Shown here piece by piece: positions 1-8,168 of a stretch of 64,000 nt of DNA. The notes under the pieces are model-generated. The model was not told the origin of the DNA. It searched no databases and saw only the letters and a program-made list of their open reading frames with translations. The DNA comes from CAVYTF01 sp963771435 (GTDB lineage: Bacteria; Bacteroidota; Bacteroidia; Chitinophagales; Chitinophagaceae): contig CAVYTF010000022.1 of NCBI GenBank assembly GCA_963771435.1, positions 1 through 64,000 of the forward strand. The letters are read 5' to 3'. Position 1 is the first letter of the stretch. Every line of letters starts with the position of its first letter. Both the position numbers and the translations under genes were made by a program.

Positions 1-1
1 T

Positions 2-619
2 GTGATGTTTGAAATGACGAGAAAAGAAAGTAATGATGAGGGGGCGATGGTTGCATTGCTTTATCATTACAATAAGAAAGAAGAAGGGTTTCCGTTTGAG
101 TATGATATTGAAGTAACTTATACTTTACAAAAAGAAAATGTGTTGTCGGTTATAACAACAATAACTAATAGAGGTGGCACTGACATGCCTTTGTGTGATG
201 GGTGGCATCCGTATTTTAAGCTTGGGGAAAAGGTTGATAATTTGAAAGTTCAAATGAATACTAAGCAGTTAGTAGAGTTTGACGCACGGCTGTTGCCAAC
301 AGGGAAGATATTGCCGTTTGACAGGTTTGGTTCACCTGAAAGTTTTTGTGATACAAGCTTTGACCATTGCTTTTTATTGAATGAAAATGCTGATTCAGCC
401 TGTGTTTTGAGGGATGAGGCAGAAGGATTGGAATTAAAAATAATACCTGATAAAAGCTATCCGTACCTGCAAATCTATACGCCTTCTGACAGGGAAAGTA
501 TTGCTGTAGAGAACTTAAGCAGTGCGCCGGATGCTTTTAATAATGGTATGGGTTTGATAGTAGCGAAACCGGGTGAGATATATCAATTTAAAACAACTTA
601 CCAATTGACTGTTTTTTAA
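2..619 (+). CDS. galM: Aldose 1-epimerase (galactose mutarotase), 3' part
   Basis: Interconverts alpha and beta anomers of hexoses such as galactose ahead of galactokinase. The visible 205 residues carry the GWHPYF segment that supplies a conserved active-site histidine in this family, and the C-terminal beta-sandwich strands. The family is usually about 290-340 residues, so the N-terminal third lies outside the window; the GTG/ATG at the edge is not a real start. It ends 12 bp before galK, which supports a galactose operon. The function is well supported; the exact sugar preference is not visible. Confidence 0.85.
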   Translation: MMFEMTRKESNDEGAMVALLYHYNKKEEGFPFEYDIEVTYTLQKENVLSVITTITNRGGTDMPLCDGWHPYFKLGEKVDNLKVQMNTKQLVEFDARLLPTGKILPFDRFGSPESFCDTSFDHCFLLNENADSACVLRDEAEGLELKIIPDKSYPYLQIYTPSDRESIAVENLSSAPDAFNNGMGLIVAKPGEIYQFKTTYQLTVF

Positions 620-631
620 AACTATATAGCA

Positions 632-1855
632 ATGGCTGATCCAGTTGAGGAAATTGTACGGGAGTTTCAATCGCGTTTTCATACAACGCCGCGGGTATTC
701 TTTTCTCCGGGGAGAATCAACCTTATCGGCGAGCATGTTGATTACAATGATGGCTTTGTGATGCCTGCTGCAATTGACAAAGGGATCTGGTTTGCTGTGG
801 CAAAGAATGATACTGATACCATGAATGTTTTTAGTGCGGATATGAAGGATCGGTTGAAGGTAAAGCTGGACGACATACAAAGAATGGAGGACTGGAAGAA
901 CTATTTGCTGGGCGTTGTGGATGTGATGCAAAAAAGAGGTTTTGAGTTAAAAGGATTTGACTGCGTGTTTGGCGGAAATATTCCTGTCGGGGCTGGGCTT
1001 TCTTCTTCTGCTGCCGTGGAATGCGGGCTGGGTAAGGCTTTGAACGAGTTGTTTGAACTGCACATCAGCAGGGTTGATATTGCTTTAATTGGGCAAAAGG
1101 CAGAGCATACGATGGTTGGTGTGCAATGCGGCATTATGGACCAGTTTGCCAACATGATGGGAGAAAAAGACAAGGTGCTGCTGCTTGACTGCAACAGTTT
1201 GGAATACGAAGCACTGCCTTTGGAACTGAATGAATATGAGATAGTGCTTATTAACTCTAAGGTGCACCACTCGCTGGCAACGGGCGAATATAATGTGCGC
1301 AGGAAAGAAAGCGAGGAGGGGCTGAGGATATTAAAAGAACATTATCCGGCTGTGAAAACGTTTAGAGATGTGAAACCGGGAGATGTTGTTGCTATAAAAA
1401 AGAGTTTTGAAGGGAAGGTGTTTGACAGGTGTTTGTTTGTGACGCAGGAGATTGAACGGACAAAAAAGGCGGGTGCGTTATTAAAAGTTGTTGGTGAAGA
1501 AAACGAACAACGGCGAAGGGTTGTTGGTGAAGAACACCAACAACGGCGAAGTGAAAATAACCTGAAAGCCTTTGGGGCATTGATGTTTGAGGCTCATGAG
1601 GGATTAAGCAAGTTGTATGAAGTAAGCTGTGCGGAACTTGACTTCTTGGCTGAAGAAGCGAAAAAGCATACTTCCATAATTGGTGCAAGAATGATGGGCG
1701 GGGGTTTTGGAGGCTGCACTATTAATATCATTGAAAAGAAAGATGCTGATGCGGTTATTAAGCAAATACTATCAGCATATAAGAATGAATGGGAAATTGA
1801 TGCAGAGTTTTACAGGGTTGGGATATCGGATGGAACGCATGAGATAGCGTTATAA
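632..1855 (+). CDS. galK: Galactokinase with an in-frame repeat insertion
   Basis: Phosphorylates galactose to galactose-1-phosphate in the Leloir pathway (cytoplasmic GHMP kinase). The N-terminal galactokinase signature GRINLIGEHVDYNDG, the ATP-binding PVGAGLSSSAA motif near residue 120 and the C-terminal GGGFGGC motif at residues 356-362 are all present. At 407 residues it is slightly longer than the usual 380-390. The excess fits two copies of an 11-residue repeat (VVGEENEQRRR, VVGEEHQQRRS) encoded by a 33-bp tandem DNA repeat at 1487-1551. The repeat lies between the nucleotide-binding and C-terminal motifs, probably in a surface loop. It follows galM by 12 bp and its 3' end overlaps convergent ridA by 6 bp. 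Confidence 0.95.
   Translation: MADPVEEIVREFQSRFHTTPRVFFSPGRINLIGEHVDYNDGFVMPAAIDKGIWFAVAKNDTDTMNVFSADMKDRLKVKLDDIQRMEDWKNYLLGVVDVMQKRGFELKGFDCVFGGNIPVGAGLSSSAAVECGLGKALNELFELHISRVDIALIGQKAEHTMVGVQCGIMDQFANMMGEKDKVLLLDCNSLEYEALPLELNEYEIVLINSKVHHSLATGEYNVRRKESEEGLRILKEHYPAVKTFRDVKPGDVVAIKKSFEGKVFDRCLFVTQEIERTKKAGALLKVVGEENEQRRRVVGEEHQQRRSENNLKAFGALMFEAHEGLSKLYEVSCAELDFLAEEAKKHTSIIGARMMGGGFGGCTINIIEKKDADAVIKQILSAYKNEWEIDAEFYRVGISDGTHEIAL
1487..1551 (+). repeat. 33-bp tandem repeat with a palindrome inside galK
   Basis: There are two copies of a 33-bp unit in frame with galK. The second copy contains a perfect inverted repeat: arms GTTGTTGGTG (1520-1529) and CACCAACAAC (1535-1544) around AAGAA. 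In the first copy the right arm has decayed. Both copies end with CGGCGAAG. This looks like a small palindromic element that entered a coding region and duplicated. Confidence 0.85.
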
Positions 1856-2236
1856 GTCGATACTTGCAATCATGCTTATTTCCACATTCACATTCTTTGG
1901 TAACCCTTTAACAGCAACTGTTTCACGGGAAGGATAGTCGCCAGTAAAGTAAGAGCCGTAAACTTGGTTGACCTCAGCAAATAAACTCATATCGCTCAAA
2001 AAGATGGTTGTTTTTACAATGTGTTCGAAGGTTAGCTTGGCTTCGCTCAGAATGGCTTCGAGGTTTTGCATTACGCGGTGCGTTTCTGTTTTTATATCAC
2101 CCGTTATTACTTCATTTGTGGAGGGGTCAATGCAAACCTGTCCGCTGATGAATAATAAATTCCCCGATATTACTGCCTGGTTGTAAGGGCCTATGGGAGC
2201 CGGGGCTTTGTCCGTTCTGATGATCTGCTTTGGCAT
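1850..2236 (-). CDS. ridA: RidA family reactive enamine/imine deaminase
   Basis: Hydrolyses reactive 2-aminoacrylate-type enamines released by PLP enzymes, protecting metabolism in the cytoplasm. The 128-residue length is typical of the YjgF/YER057c/UK114 family. The conserved C-terminal block is present, with the substrate-binding arginine in PSRETVAV (Arg104) and the following LPKNVNVEI strand. The ATG at 2236 is preceded 12 bp upstream by a TACATTTG promoter element (2249-2256 on the minus strand). It converges with galK and overlaps its last 6 bp. Confidence 0.92.
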   Translation of the reverse strand: MPKQIIRTDKAPAPIGPYNQAVISGNLLFISGQVCIDPSTNEVITGDIKTETHRVMQNLEAILSEAKLTFEHIVKTTIFLSDMSLFAEVNQVYGSYFTGDYPSRETVAVKGLPKNVNVEISMIASIDL

Positions 2237-2248
2237 AAGTATTTTTTA

Positions 2249-2256
2249 CAAATGTA
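2249..2256 (-). promoter_or_regulatory. Bacteroidota -7 promoter element for ridA
   Basis: Read on the minus strand the sequence is TACATTTG, an exact match to the Bacteroidota -7 consensus TAnnTTTG, placed 12 bp before the ridA ATG. Confidence 0.6.
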
Positions 2257-2285
2257 AAGCGCATTTTTGCCATTAAACAAGGGTG

Positions 2286-2293
2286 TATTTTTG
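2286..2293 (+). promoter_or_regulatory. Bacteroidota -7 promoter element for the 2307-3652 operon
   Basis: TATTTTTG matches TAnnTTTG exactly and lies 13 bp before the ATG at 2307. That would give a very short leader. It also argues against the GTG at 2283 as the start, since that codon would lie upstream of the transcription start. Confidence 0.6.
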
Positions 2294-2306
2294 CAAATTA
2301 ATTTAT

Positions 2307-2936
2307 ATGCATATTGCTATTAAAGCGAACGCTGAACAAAGGGATGAGTTCCTTTTAAAAAATATTCCGGAGGGTATTCAACTGAGTTGGTTTGAAAGCG
2401 AATGGCCACAGGCAGATCTGTATTTCGACCTGTCCTTTGATGAAACCAATGTGCAGGGGAATATTTTAAAAATGGGCGGACTTGTTTTTGCAAATGCAGT
2501 AGCTGTAACCTGCAAAGTATTGCCAGCTAATTATGTGCGTATAAATGCATGGAAAGGGTTTTTAAAAAGAGATATTATTGAAATTGCCTGTGCTGATTCA
2601 AACAAAGAGGGTGCGGCGAGCATTTTAAGCAAATTAGGATGGGGGTATCAGGCAGCGCCTGATGAACCGGGAATGATCGCGGCGCGCATCATCAGTATGA
2701 TCATTAATGAGGCTTATTTTGCTTTTGGAGAAGAGGTAAGCACAAAGGCGGAGATAGATGTTGCAATGAGACTGGGAACTAATTATCCATTTGGCCCGTT
2801 TGAATGGAGCGAAAAAATCGGCCTGGAGAAAGTCTATTTCCTGTTGACAAAGTTAAATGAAACAAGCAGCCGTTATGCTATAGCGCCTAAGTTAGAGGAA
2901 GAAATATTTGACCTCTCCAAAATGGTTAACACGTAG
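2307..2936 (+). CDS. Protein with a 3-hydroxyacyl-CoA dehydrogenase C-terminal domain
   Basis: The second half (about residues 115-185) reads like the helical C-terminal dimerisation domain of 3-hydroxyacyl-CoA dehydrogenases: PGMIAARIISMIINEAY, then a run ending in NYPFGPFEW. In that family this segment closes over the acyl-CoA. The first 110 residues lack the GxGxxG NAD-binding Rossmann motif and have no domain I recognise, so a dehydrogenase reaction cannot be assumed. The ATG at 2307 is chosen because a promoter element lies just upstream. tsaB starts 3 bp after its stop codon, so the two are co-transcribed. Confidence 0.75.
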   Translation: MHIAIKANAEQRDEFLLKNIPEGIQLSWFESEWPQADLYFDLSFDETNVQGNILKMGGLVFANAVAVTCKVLPANYVRINAWKGFLKRDIIEIACADSNKEGAASILSKLGWGYQAAPDEPGMIAARIISMIINEAYFAFGEEVSTKAEIDVAMRLGTNYPFGPFEWSEKIGLEKVYFLLTKLNETSSRYAIAPKLEEEIFDLSKMVNT

Positions 2937-2938
2937 TA

Positions 2939-3652
2939 ATGGCGCTGATCTTAAATATAGATACTGCAACAGAAAATGCAAGCGTATGCCTGAGTGATGA
3001 TAATATTGTATTAGCATTACAACAAAGCACGGAGCAGAAAAATCATGCATCGTTTGTTCAAGTTGCAATTAAAGAAATATTGTTAGCAGCCGGTTGCCGA
3101 ATGAATGATATTGATGCTGTTGCTGTTACAGAAGGGCCGGGAAGTTATACCGGATTACGGGTTGGGCTGGCTTCTGCTAAAGGGTTGTGCTATGCTTTGA
3201 ACAAGCCACTTATTTTAATCAATACACTGGAAGTAATGGCTTATGCAGCAATTAATGATCTTGAAAACAAGGGGTTATTTGAGGTAAATGATGATGAGAA
3301 GATCGAGGAAAAGTATTTGTTTTGTCCCATGATAGATGCGCGGAGAATGGAAGTTTTTACCGCTATCTATACCAAAGAGCTTGAAATAGTTGAAGCGCCT
3401 ACGGCTGTGTTATTGGAAGCAGATCCATTTGCTGAAGTATTAAAAGAAAAGGTGGTTGTTTTTTCCGGAAGTGGAAGTAAAAAGTTCCAGGAAATATGTT
3501 TAGATGCCCATGCTGCGTTTTCTGCGTCAATGCATAATGCCGGGCATTTGGCTTTTTTAGCTGCCAAGGCATATAAAGTAAAAAAATTTACTGACCTCGT
3601 TTATGCTGCCCCTTTTTACTTAAAAGAATTTTATACTCCCGGTTCGAAATAA
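2939..3652 (+). CDS. tsaB: tRNA threonylcarbamoyladenosine biosynthesis protein TsaB
   Basis: TsaB is the non-catalytic partner of TsaD in the complex that adds the t6A modification at position 37 of ANN-decoding tRNAs. The N-terminal ASKHA-fold strand (LILNIDTATENASVCL) and the hallmark GPGSYTGLRVG motif near residue 70 are clear. Its 237 residues match the family. It is translationally linked to the 3-hydroxyacyl-CoA dehydrogenase-like gene, with only 2 bp between stop and start. Confidence 0.95.
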   Translation: MALILNIDTATENASVCLSDDNIVLALQQSTEQKNHASFVQVAIKEILLAAGCRMNDIDAVAVTEGPGSYTGLRVGLASAKGLCYALNKPLILINTLEVMAYAAINDLENKGLFEVNDDEKIEEKYLFCPMIDARRMEVFTAIYTKELEIVEAPTAVLLEADPFAEVLKEKVVVFSGSGSKKFQEICLDAHAAFSASMHNAGHLAFLAAKAYKVKKFTDLVYAAPFYLKEFYTPGSK

Positions 3653-3688
3653 ATTATTATTTTTTTTAATCATAGTAAGGGATATTCT

Positions 3689-3696
3689 TATATTTG
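3689..3696 (+). promoter_or_regulatory. Bacteroidota -7 promoter element for the ArsR-type gene
   Basis: TATATTTG matches TAnnTTTG exactly, 39 bp before the ATG at 3736. Confidence 0.55.
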
Positions 3697-3735
3697 TAAA
3701 TGGTTTTGAATTTTTCAACCCCCTAACAATTGTAT

Positions 3736-4077
3736 ATGAGCTCTTCCCCTCAAAGTATCGCCATTGGCGATGCTGGCAGCAAAAATTATGTAAAAATTGA
3801 TTTTGTACATCTGAAGAAGGCAGCTTTAATTTTGCGTTCCCTCAACCACAAGTTAAGGCAGCAGATAGTACATCTTATTGATGAGCATAAAAAAATGACC
3901 GTTACTGATATTTATGTGAAGCTGCGACTGGAGCAATCAGTTGCCTCCCAGCACCTTGCAATTTTGCGACGTTCCAAAATTGTAAGCACAATCCGCAACG
4001 GTAAATTTATCTATTACAGTGTAAATTATGAACGTGTAAAAGAAGTGAACGATCTTGTGGAACAATTGGTTGGTTAA
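3736..4077 (+). CDS. ArsR-family winged-helix regulator
   Basis: A 113-residue winged-helix DNA-binding protein. The segment VKLRLEQSVASQHLAILRRS is the helix-turn-helix with recognition helix, and NGKFIYYSVN is the wing hairpin. The ELCVCDL metal-binding motif of classical ArsR/SmtB sensors is absent, so metal sensing is not indicated. The next gene, 71 bp downstream on the same strand, is a metallo-beta-lactamase/rhodanese protein. Since that gene points to sulfane-sulfur handling, this protein may regulate a persulfide response; that is inference. The ATG at 3736 is preferred over the TTG 6 bp earlier. Confidence 0.85.
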   Translation: MSSSPQSIAIGDAGSKNYVKIDFVHLKKAALILRSLNHKLRQQIVHLIDEHKKMTVTDIYVKLRLEQSVASQHLAILRRSKIVSTIRNGKFIYYSVNYERVKEVNDLVEQLVG

Positions 4078-4124
4078 AATACCCTGTTACTACTTCCACA
4101 TAAGCGTTTAGGAAGATATTTTTA

Positions 4125-4132
4125 TAACTTTG
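4125..4132 (+). promoter_or_regulatory. Bacteroidota -7 promoter element for the MBL-rhodanese gene
   Basis: TAACTTTG matches TAnnTTTG exactly and lies 16 bp upstream of the ATG at 4149, so this gene can be transcribed independently of the regulator before it. Confidence 0.6.
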
Positions 4133-4148
4133 CCTAAACCTTTTTTAT

Positions 4149-5561
4149 ATGTACATAGAGCAATTATACACAAACTGTCTTAGCGAAGCAGCCTATTATG
4201 TTGAGAGTGAAGGGGAAGCCGCTATTGTTGACCCGATGCGCGATATAGAAGAATACATAGAACTTGCAGCGAAGCGTAACGCAGTGATAAAATATATATT
4301 TGAAACACATTTTCATGCTGATTTTATAAGCGGGCATCTTGATCTAAGCAAAGCAACTAATGCTCCTATTATTTATGGCCCTGGTACATACGCCGGTTTT
4401 GATGTACATGTGGCTAAAGACGAAGAGGTTTTTTCTTTGGGTAAAGTAAAAATAAAAGTACTACATACGCCCGGCCATACGCTGGAAAGCACCTGCTATT
4501 TATTAAAAAATGAAGAGGGTAAGGATCATGCAGTTTTTACCGGCGATACCTTATTTGTGGGTGATGTGGGGCGGCCGGACCTTGCACAGAAATCAGAGGA
4601 ATTAACGATAGAGGACCTGGCCGGTATGATGTACGAAAGCCTGAACAGCAGAATCATCCCGCTTGCTGATGATGTTATTGTATATCCTGCGCATGGCCCC
4701 GGCAGCAGTTGCGGTAAAAATCTCGGGTCGACTACATTTAGTACAATAGGGGAACAAAAGCAAACGAATTATGCATTGCGACAAGAAACAAAAGAAGATT
4801 TTATAAAGGCTGTAACAGAAGGATTAGCTGCGCCACCACAGTATTTTCCTATCAATGCAAAAATAAATAAAGAAGGTTATGAGAGCCTTGATGGAATATT
4901 GCAAAAAGGGTTGCAGCCGTTGCCTTTAAATGACTTTAAAGACCTGATACGGGATGAAAATGTTGTTGTACTGGACACAAGAGCCGCTACAGTTTTTACA
5001 CAGGGATTTGTACCTGGCTCCATTAGCATAGGGCTGGAAGGGCGTTTTGCAGAATGGGCAGGAAACCTTTTGCCGTTTGACAAGAAACTTGTACTTATTA
5101 CAGAAAGAGGCAAAGAAAAAGAAACAGTAGTACGCCTTGCGCGCGTTGGCTTTGAAAACTTTGCAGGGTATCTTGAAGGTGGTTTCGAAATGTGGCAAAA
5201 CAAAGGTGAAGAAATTGATCTGATCATTGATGTAGATGCTGATGAGGCGGTAATGGATATTCCTTTTGATGAAAACATGGTAATTGTGGATGTAAGAAGA
5301 GAAGCCGAATTTGCAAATGAACACATGAAAGATGCGATAAACTTACCGCTTGAAAACTTAACTGACCCCGCAAGCATGGCTGCAATCAATGATAATGATA
5401 ACTTGTATATTCATTGCGCAAGTGGCTACAGGAGTGTAATAGCATCATCTCTATTAAAGCGACAGGGAATCCATAATCTGCGTAATATTACCGGAGGCTG
5501 GAATAGCTTAAAAGAAACTGAGAAGATCGAAATAGAAAAGACAGTTGCTGTTTTGAATTGA
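4149..5561 (+). CDS. Metallo-beta-lactamase fold persulfide dioxygenase-like protein with two rhodanese domains
   Basis: Residues 1 to about 240 form an ETHE1-like metallo-beta-lactamase domain with the metal motif THFHADF, the second-site histidine in LHTPGHTLES, and GDTLFVGDVGRPDL. ETHE1 relatives oxidise glutathione persulfide to sulfite. Two rhodanese domains follow. The first (about 260-355) has no catalytic cysteine, reading LITERGKE at the loop. The second (about 375-465) keeps it in HCASGYRS (Cys423). This suggests one structural and one sulfur-transferring domain in a cytoplasmic sulfane-sulfur enzyme. It sits 71 bp after an ArsR-type regulator. The exact substrate is inference. Confidence 0.88.
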   Translation: MYIEQLYTNCLSEAAYYVESEGEAAIVDPMRDIEEYIELAAKRNAVIKYIFETHFHADFISGHLDLSKATNAPIIYGPGTYAGFDVHVAKDEEVFSLGKVKIKVLHTPGHTLESTCYLLKNEEGKDHAVFTGDTLFVGDVGRPDLAQKSEELTIEDLAGMMYESLNSRIIPLADDVIVYPAHGPGSSCGKNLGSTTFSTIGEQKQTNYALRQETKEDFIKAVTEGLAAPPQYFPINAKINKEGYESLDGILQKGLQPLPLNDFKDLIRDENVVVLDTRAATVFTQGFVPGSISIGLEGRFAEWAGNLLPFDKKLVLITERGKEKETVVRLARVGFENFAGYLEGGFEMWQNKGEEIDLIIDVDADEAVMDIPFDENMVIVDVRREAEFANEHMKDAINLPLENLTDPASMAAINDNDNLYIHCASGYRSVIASSLLKRQGIHNLRNITGGWNSLKETEKIEIEKTVAVLN

Positions 5562-5562
5562 C

Positions 5563-6447
5563 CTATATAACCAGGCGCCCAAATTTTTCTTCATCAAATT
5601 CCCATTTCCATCTTCTGTGGCTCCATAAGTAATTTCCGGGGTTGGCACGAATTGACTTCTCTACTTCGTTTACAAACAGTTTTGTTATAAGCCCTTCTTT
5701 GAGTTCTTTGGGGGTAGTTGTCAACAACTTAAAATCTACCTTGTAATAGCCTCTTTTTACTTTATAAAAGTTGGCATATACCACAGCGGCATTGTTGATA
5801 TTTGCGCCTTTCTCGGGACCTCTTACAAATGGAGTGAGCCTGCCAAAAAAGTTGGTCCAATATGCATTCTCAGGGCCAGCGGGGGCCTGATCTGCAGCAA
5901 GCGCCAGCGCATATAATTCACCGGTATATTTACGAAAGTTGGTTTTAAATTCCGTTGCAGGGATCATTATACTTCCAAACTTTGAACGGAAGTCGTACAT
6001 TATCCTGTCAAAGATCTTATTGCTTAATGGGATATAAACAGCGAGTATTTTATATTGTGTGCGAGGCGCAATGCCGCGATTGACAAATTCCCAGTTAAAA
6101 GAGTGGCCGCAGACGATCTGTATGTTTTGCCCGCTTGCATACAGTTTATCCAACACATCAAAATCGGTGCTTATAAACCTCTTTTGCAGGCTTGCTTTAC
6201 TAACAGAAAATAGTTTCAGCGTTTCAATAAAAGTGTCCACAAAGTTGTGGTAGAATGTTTTTGCGATCCTTATTCGTTCTGCTTCTGTCTTTTCCGGGAA
6301 GGCAATTAAAAGATTGTTCATTACCACATCCCGTCGATAGCCAATCATGTAGTATAAAAGACCATAAATGCCATCGCTGATGATGTACATTATTCTCCAT
6401 GGAAGCAAGGATAAGAGATATATAAAACCGTATATGATGTAGTACAT
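5563..6447 (-). CDS. Lipid A biosynthesis acyltransferase (LpxL/HtrB family)
   Basis: Transfers an acyl chain to a lipid A precursor at the inner membrane. The N-terminus is hydrophobic (FIYLLSLLPWRIMYIISDG) and the catalytic HX4E motif is GHSFNWEF. Further family blocks are DQAPAG and the C-terminal NYLWSHRRWKW. The 294 residues starting from the ATG at 6447 fit the family. The frame stays open upstream into nadB and seems to give an 834-residue fusion, but a single-base shift near 6512 explains this. The restored nadB ends at 6453, five bases before this start. Confidence 0.88.
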   Translation of the reverse strand: MYYIIYGFIYLLSLLPWRIMYIISDGIYGLLYYMIGYRRDVVMNNLLIAFPEKTEAERIRIAKTFYHNFVDTFIETLKLFSVSKASLQKRFISTDFDVLDKLYASGQNIQIVCGHSFNWEFVNRGIAPRTQYKILAVYIPLSNKIFDRIMYDFRSKFGSIMIPATEFKTNFRKYTGELYALALAADQAPAGPENAYWTNFFGRLTPFVRGPEKGANINNAAVVYANFYKVKRGYYKVDFKLLTTTPKELKEGLITKLFVNEVEKSIRANPGNYLWSHRRWKWEFDEEKFGRLVI

Positions 6448-6452
6448 AAAAA

Positions 6453-8067
6453 CTATAAAATAATATTCTGATACAGCACACTCTTTTGTGTATGGTCTGT
6501 ATTGAAATGCAGAGCCCCGGCTTTCTTTGCGGAACTGTGCGCCTTTTACAATTAAATAGCCAACAGTAATGATATTCCTAAGCTCACAAAGCTGGGGGGA
6601 TACTTTTGTGGTTTCATAGAGTTGCTCAGTTTCCTCATGTAACAGATCCAAACGCTTCATCGCACGTTGCAGGCGAATGTCATTCCTTACAATGCCTACA
6701 TAATCACTCATTACCTGTTGTAATTCCTTCTGACTCTGCGTTATTAATATCATTTCCTTCGGTTCAGTAGTTCCCTTTGCGTTCCAGTCAGGAACGCCGT
6801 TGATGTTTTCTACAAAGTGATTTTTCTTTTCTTCTGAAAAGACTTTTACAACATCCAGAAAAGCACGGTGTGCAAACACCATTGCTTCCAGTAAACTGTT
6901 GCTGGCTAAGCGATTTGCTCCGTGCAGTCCTGTGCTGGCGCATTCGCCGCAGGCATATAAATTCAAAATAGAAGTTCGTGCATACTCATCTGTTTTAATG
7001 CCTCCGCAACTATAATGGGCAGCCGGAGCAACAGGGATCATCTGGTAAGTTATATCAATACCACTTTTCAAGCAACGTTCATAAATGTTAGGGAAATGAT
7101 GAACGAACTTTTCCTTATCCATGTGCCTGCAGTCAAGGTAAACATGCTCCGTACCAGTGCGTTTCATTTCACTGTCAATAGCGCGGGCCACAATATCGCG
7201 AGGCGCAAGATCTTTTCTTATGTCATATTTTTCCATGAACGCCTCTTCGTCTTTGTTTCTGAGGATGCCACCGTCGCCGCGCACCGCTTCTGTTATAAGG
7301 AACGAAGGCGAAACACCCGGCTCATAAAACGCAGTAGGGTGGAACTGTATGAACTCCATATTCTCGATCCTTCCTTTGGCACGGTACACCATCGAAACGC
7401 CGTCTCCCGTTGCGATCTTAGGATTGGTTGTTGTTCTGTAAGCCTGACCGCAGCCTCCAGTGGCAATTAAAGTAGTATTGGAAAGGATCTTTTCTATTTG
7501 GTTCGTGCGCAGGTTCAACACATACACGCCGAAGCAAGTAATATCCGGAGTAACCTTAGTGACCAAGAAGCCCAGATGGTGCTGCGTGATCAAATCAACT
7601 ACGAAACAATGGTTGATGAGTTCAATATTATCGCGCTTCCTTAATTCTTCCAGGAGGGCTCTTTCCATTTCTGCGCCAGTTATATCCTTATGGTGGAGTA
7701 TGCGAAATTCGCTGTGCCCACCTTCACGCCCAAGCGAATAATCGCCGCTTTCGTCTTTATCAAACCGAGCCCCATACTCAATTATCTCTTTTATTCTTTC
7801 TACACCTTCCTTCACGACAATTTCTACTACATGCCTGTTGCACAAGCCATCACCTGCTATTAAGGTATCTTCAATATGCTTTTCAAAACTATCATTTACT
7901 TCGTCCCATACTCCTGCGATGCCTCCTTGTGCATATTTGGTATTTGTTTCATCCGCCTGAGCTTTTGTGATGATGGTTATCTTTTTACCAGGAAAATAGT
8001 TGGCTGTCTTGAGTGCATAAGTTAATCCCGCAATACCTGAACCGATCACTAAAAAATCTGTCTGCAT
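6453..8067 (-). CDS. nadB: L-aspartate oxidase with a single-base frameshift near its 3' end
   Basis: Oxidises L-aspartate to iminoaspartate for NAD synthesis (FAD enzyme, cytoplasm). The FAD-binding GSGIAG motif begins at residue 8. NTKYAQGGIA, the HPTAFYEPG segment and RLASNSLLEAMVFAHRA are typical of NadB. After RKESRG the reading frame changes. In the frame one base over, the sequence continues LHFNTDHTQKSVLY and stops at 6453, which is the normal NadB tail; as read, it runs into the acyltransferase instead. An extra base at about 6511-6514 is the simplest explanation, from a sequencing error or a real mutation. Only the last 20 or so residues are affected. A TAATTTTG element lies at 8093-8100. 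Confidence 0.9.
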
Positions 8068-8092
8068 TAATTTGTCGGAAGTTTAGAAAAGG

Positions 8093-8100
8093 CAAAATTA
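8093..8100 (-). promoter_or_regulatory. Bacteroidota -7 promoter element for nadB
   Basis: Read on the minus strand the sequence is TAATTTTG, an exact TAnnTTTG match, 25 bp before the nadB ATG. Confidence 0.5.
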
Positions 8101-8168
8101 AGATGTTAGAGGGAATGATATTGTTAGAAGTAAGTTTACCTCCACAGATAATTCCCCCGGCTGATCCT

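Noticed and set aside
4877..5389. A 170-residue antisense gene within the MBL-rhodanese gene
   Set aside because: It lies fully inside a well-supported gene, has no family resemblance and no promoter; it is a shadow frame.
5563..8067. A natural NadB-LpxL fusion protein
   Set aside because: A one-base shift restores the NadB C-terminus with its own stop and a separate start for the acyltransferase; I treat the two as adjacent genes.
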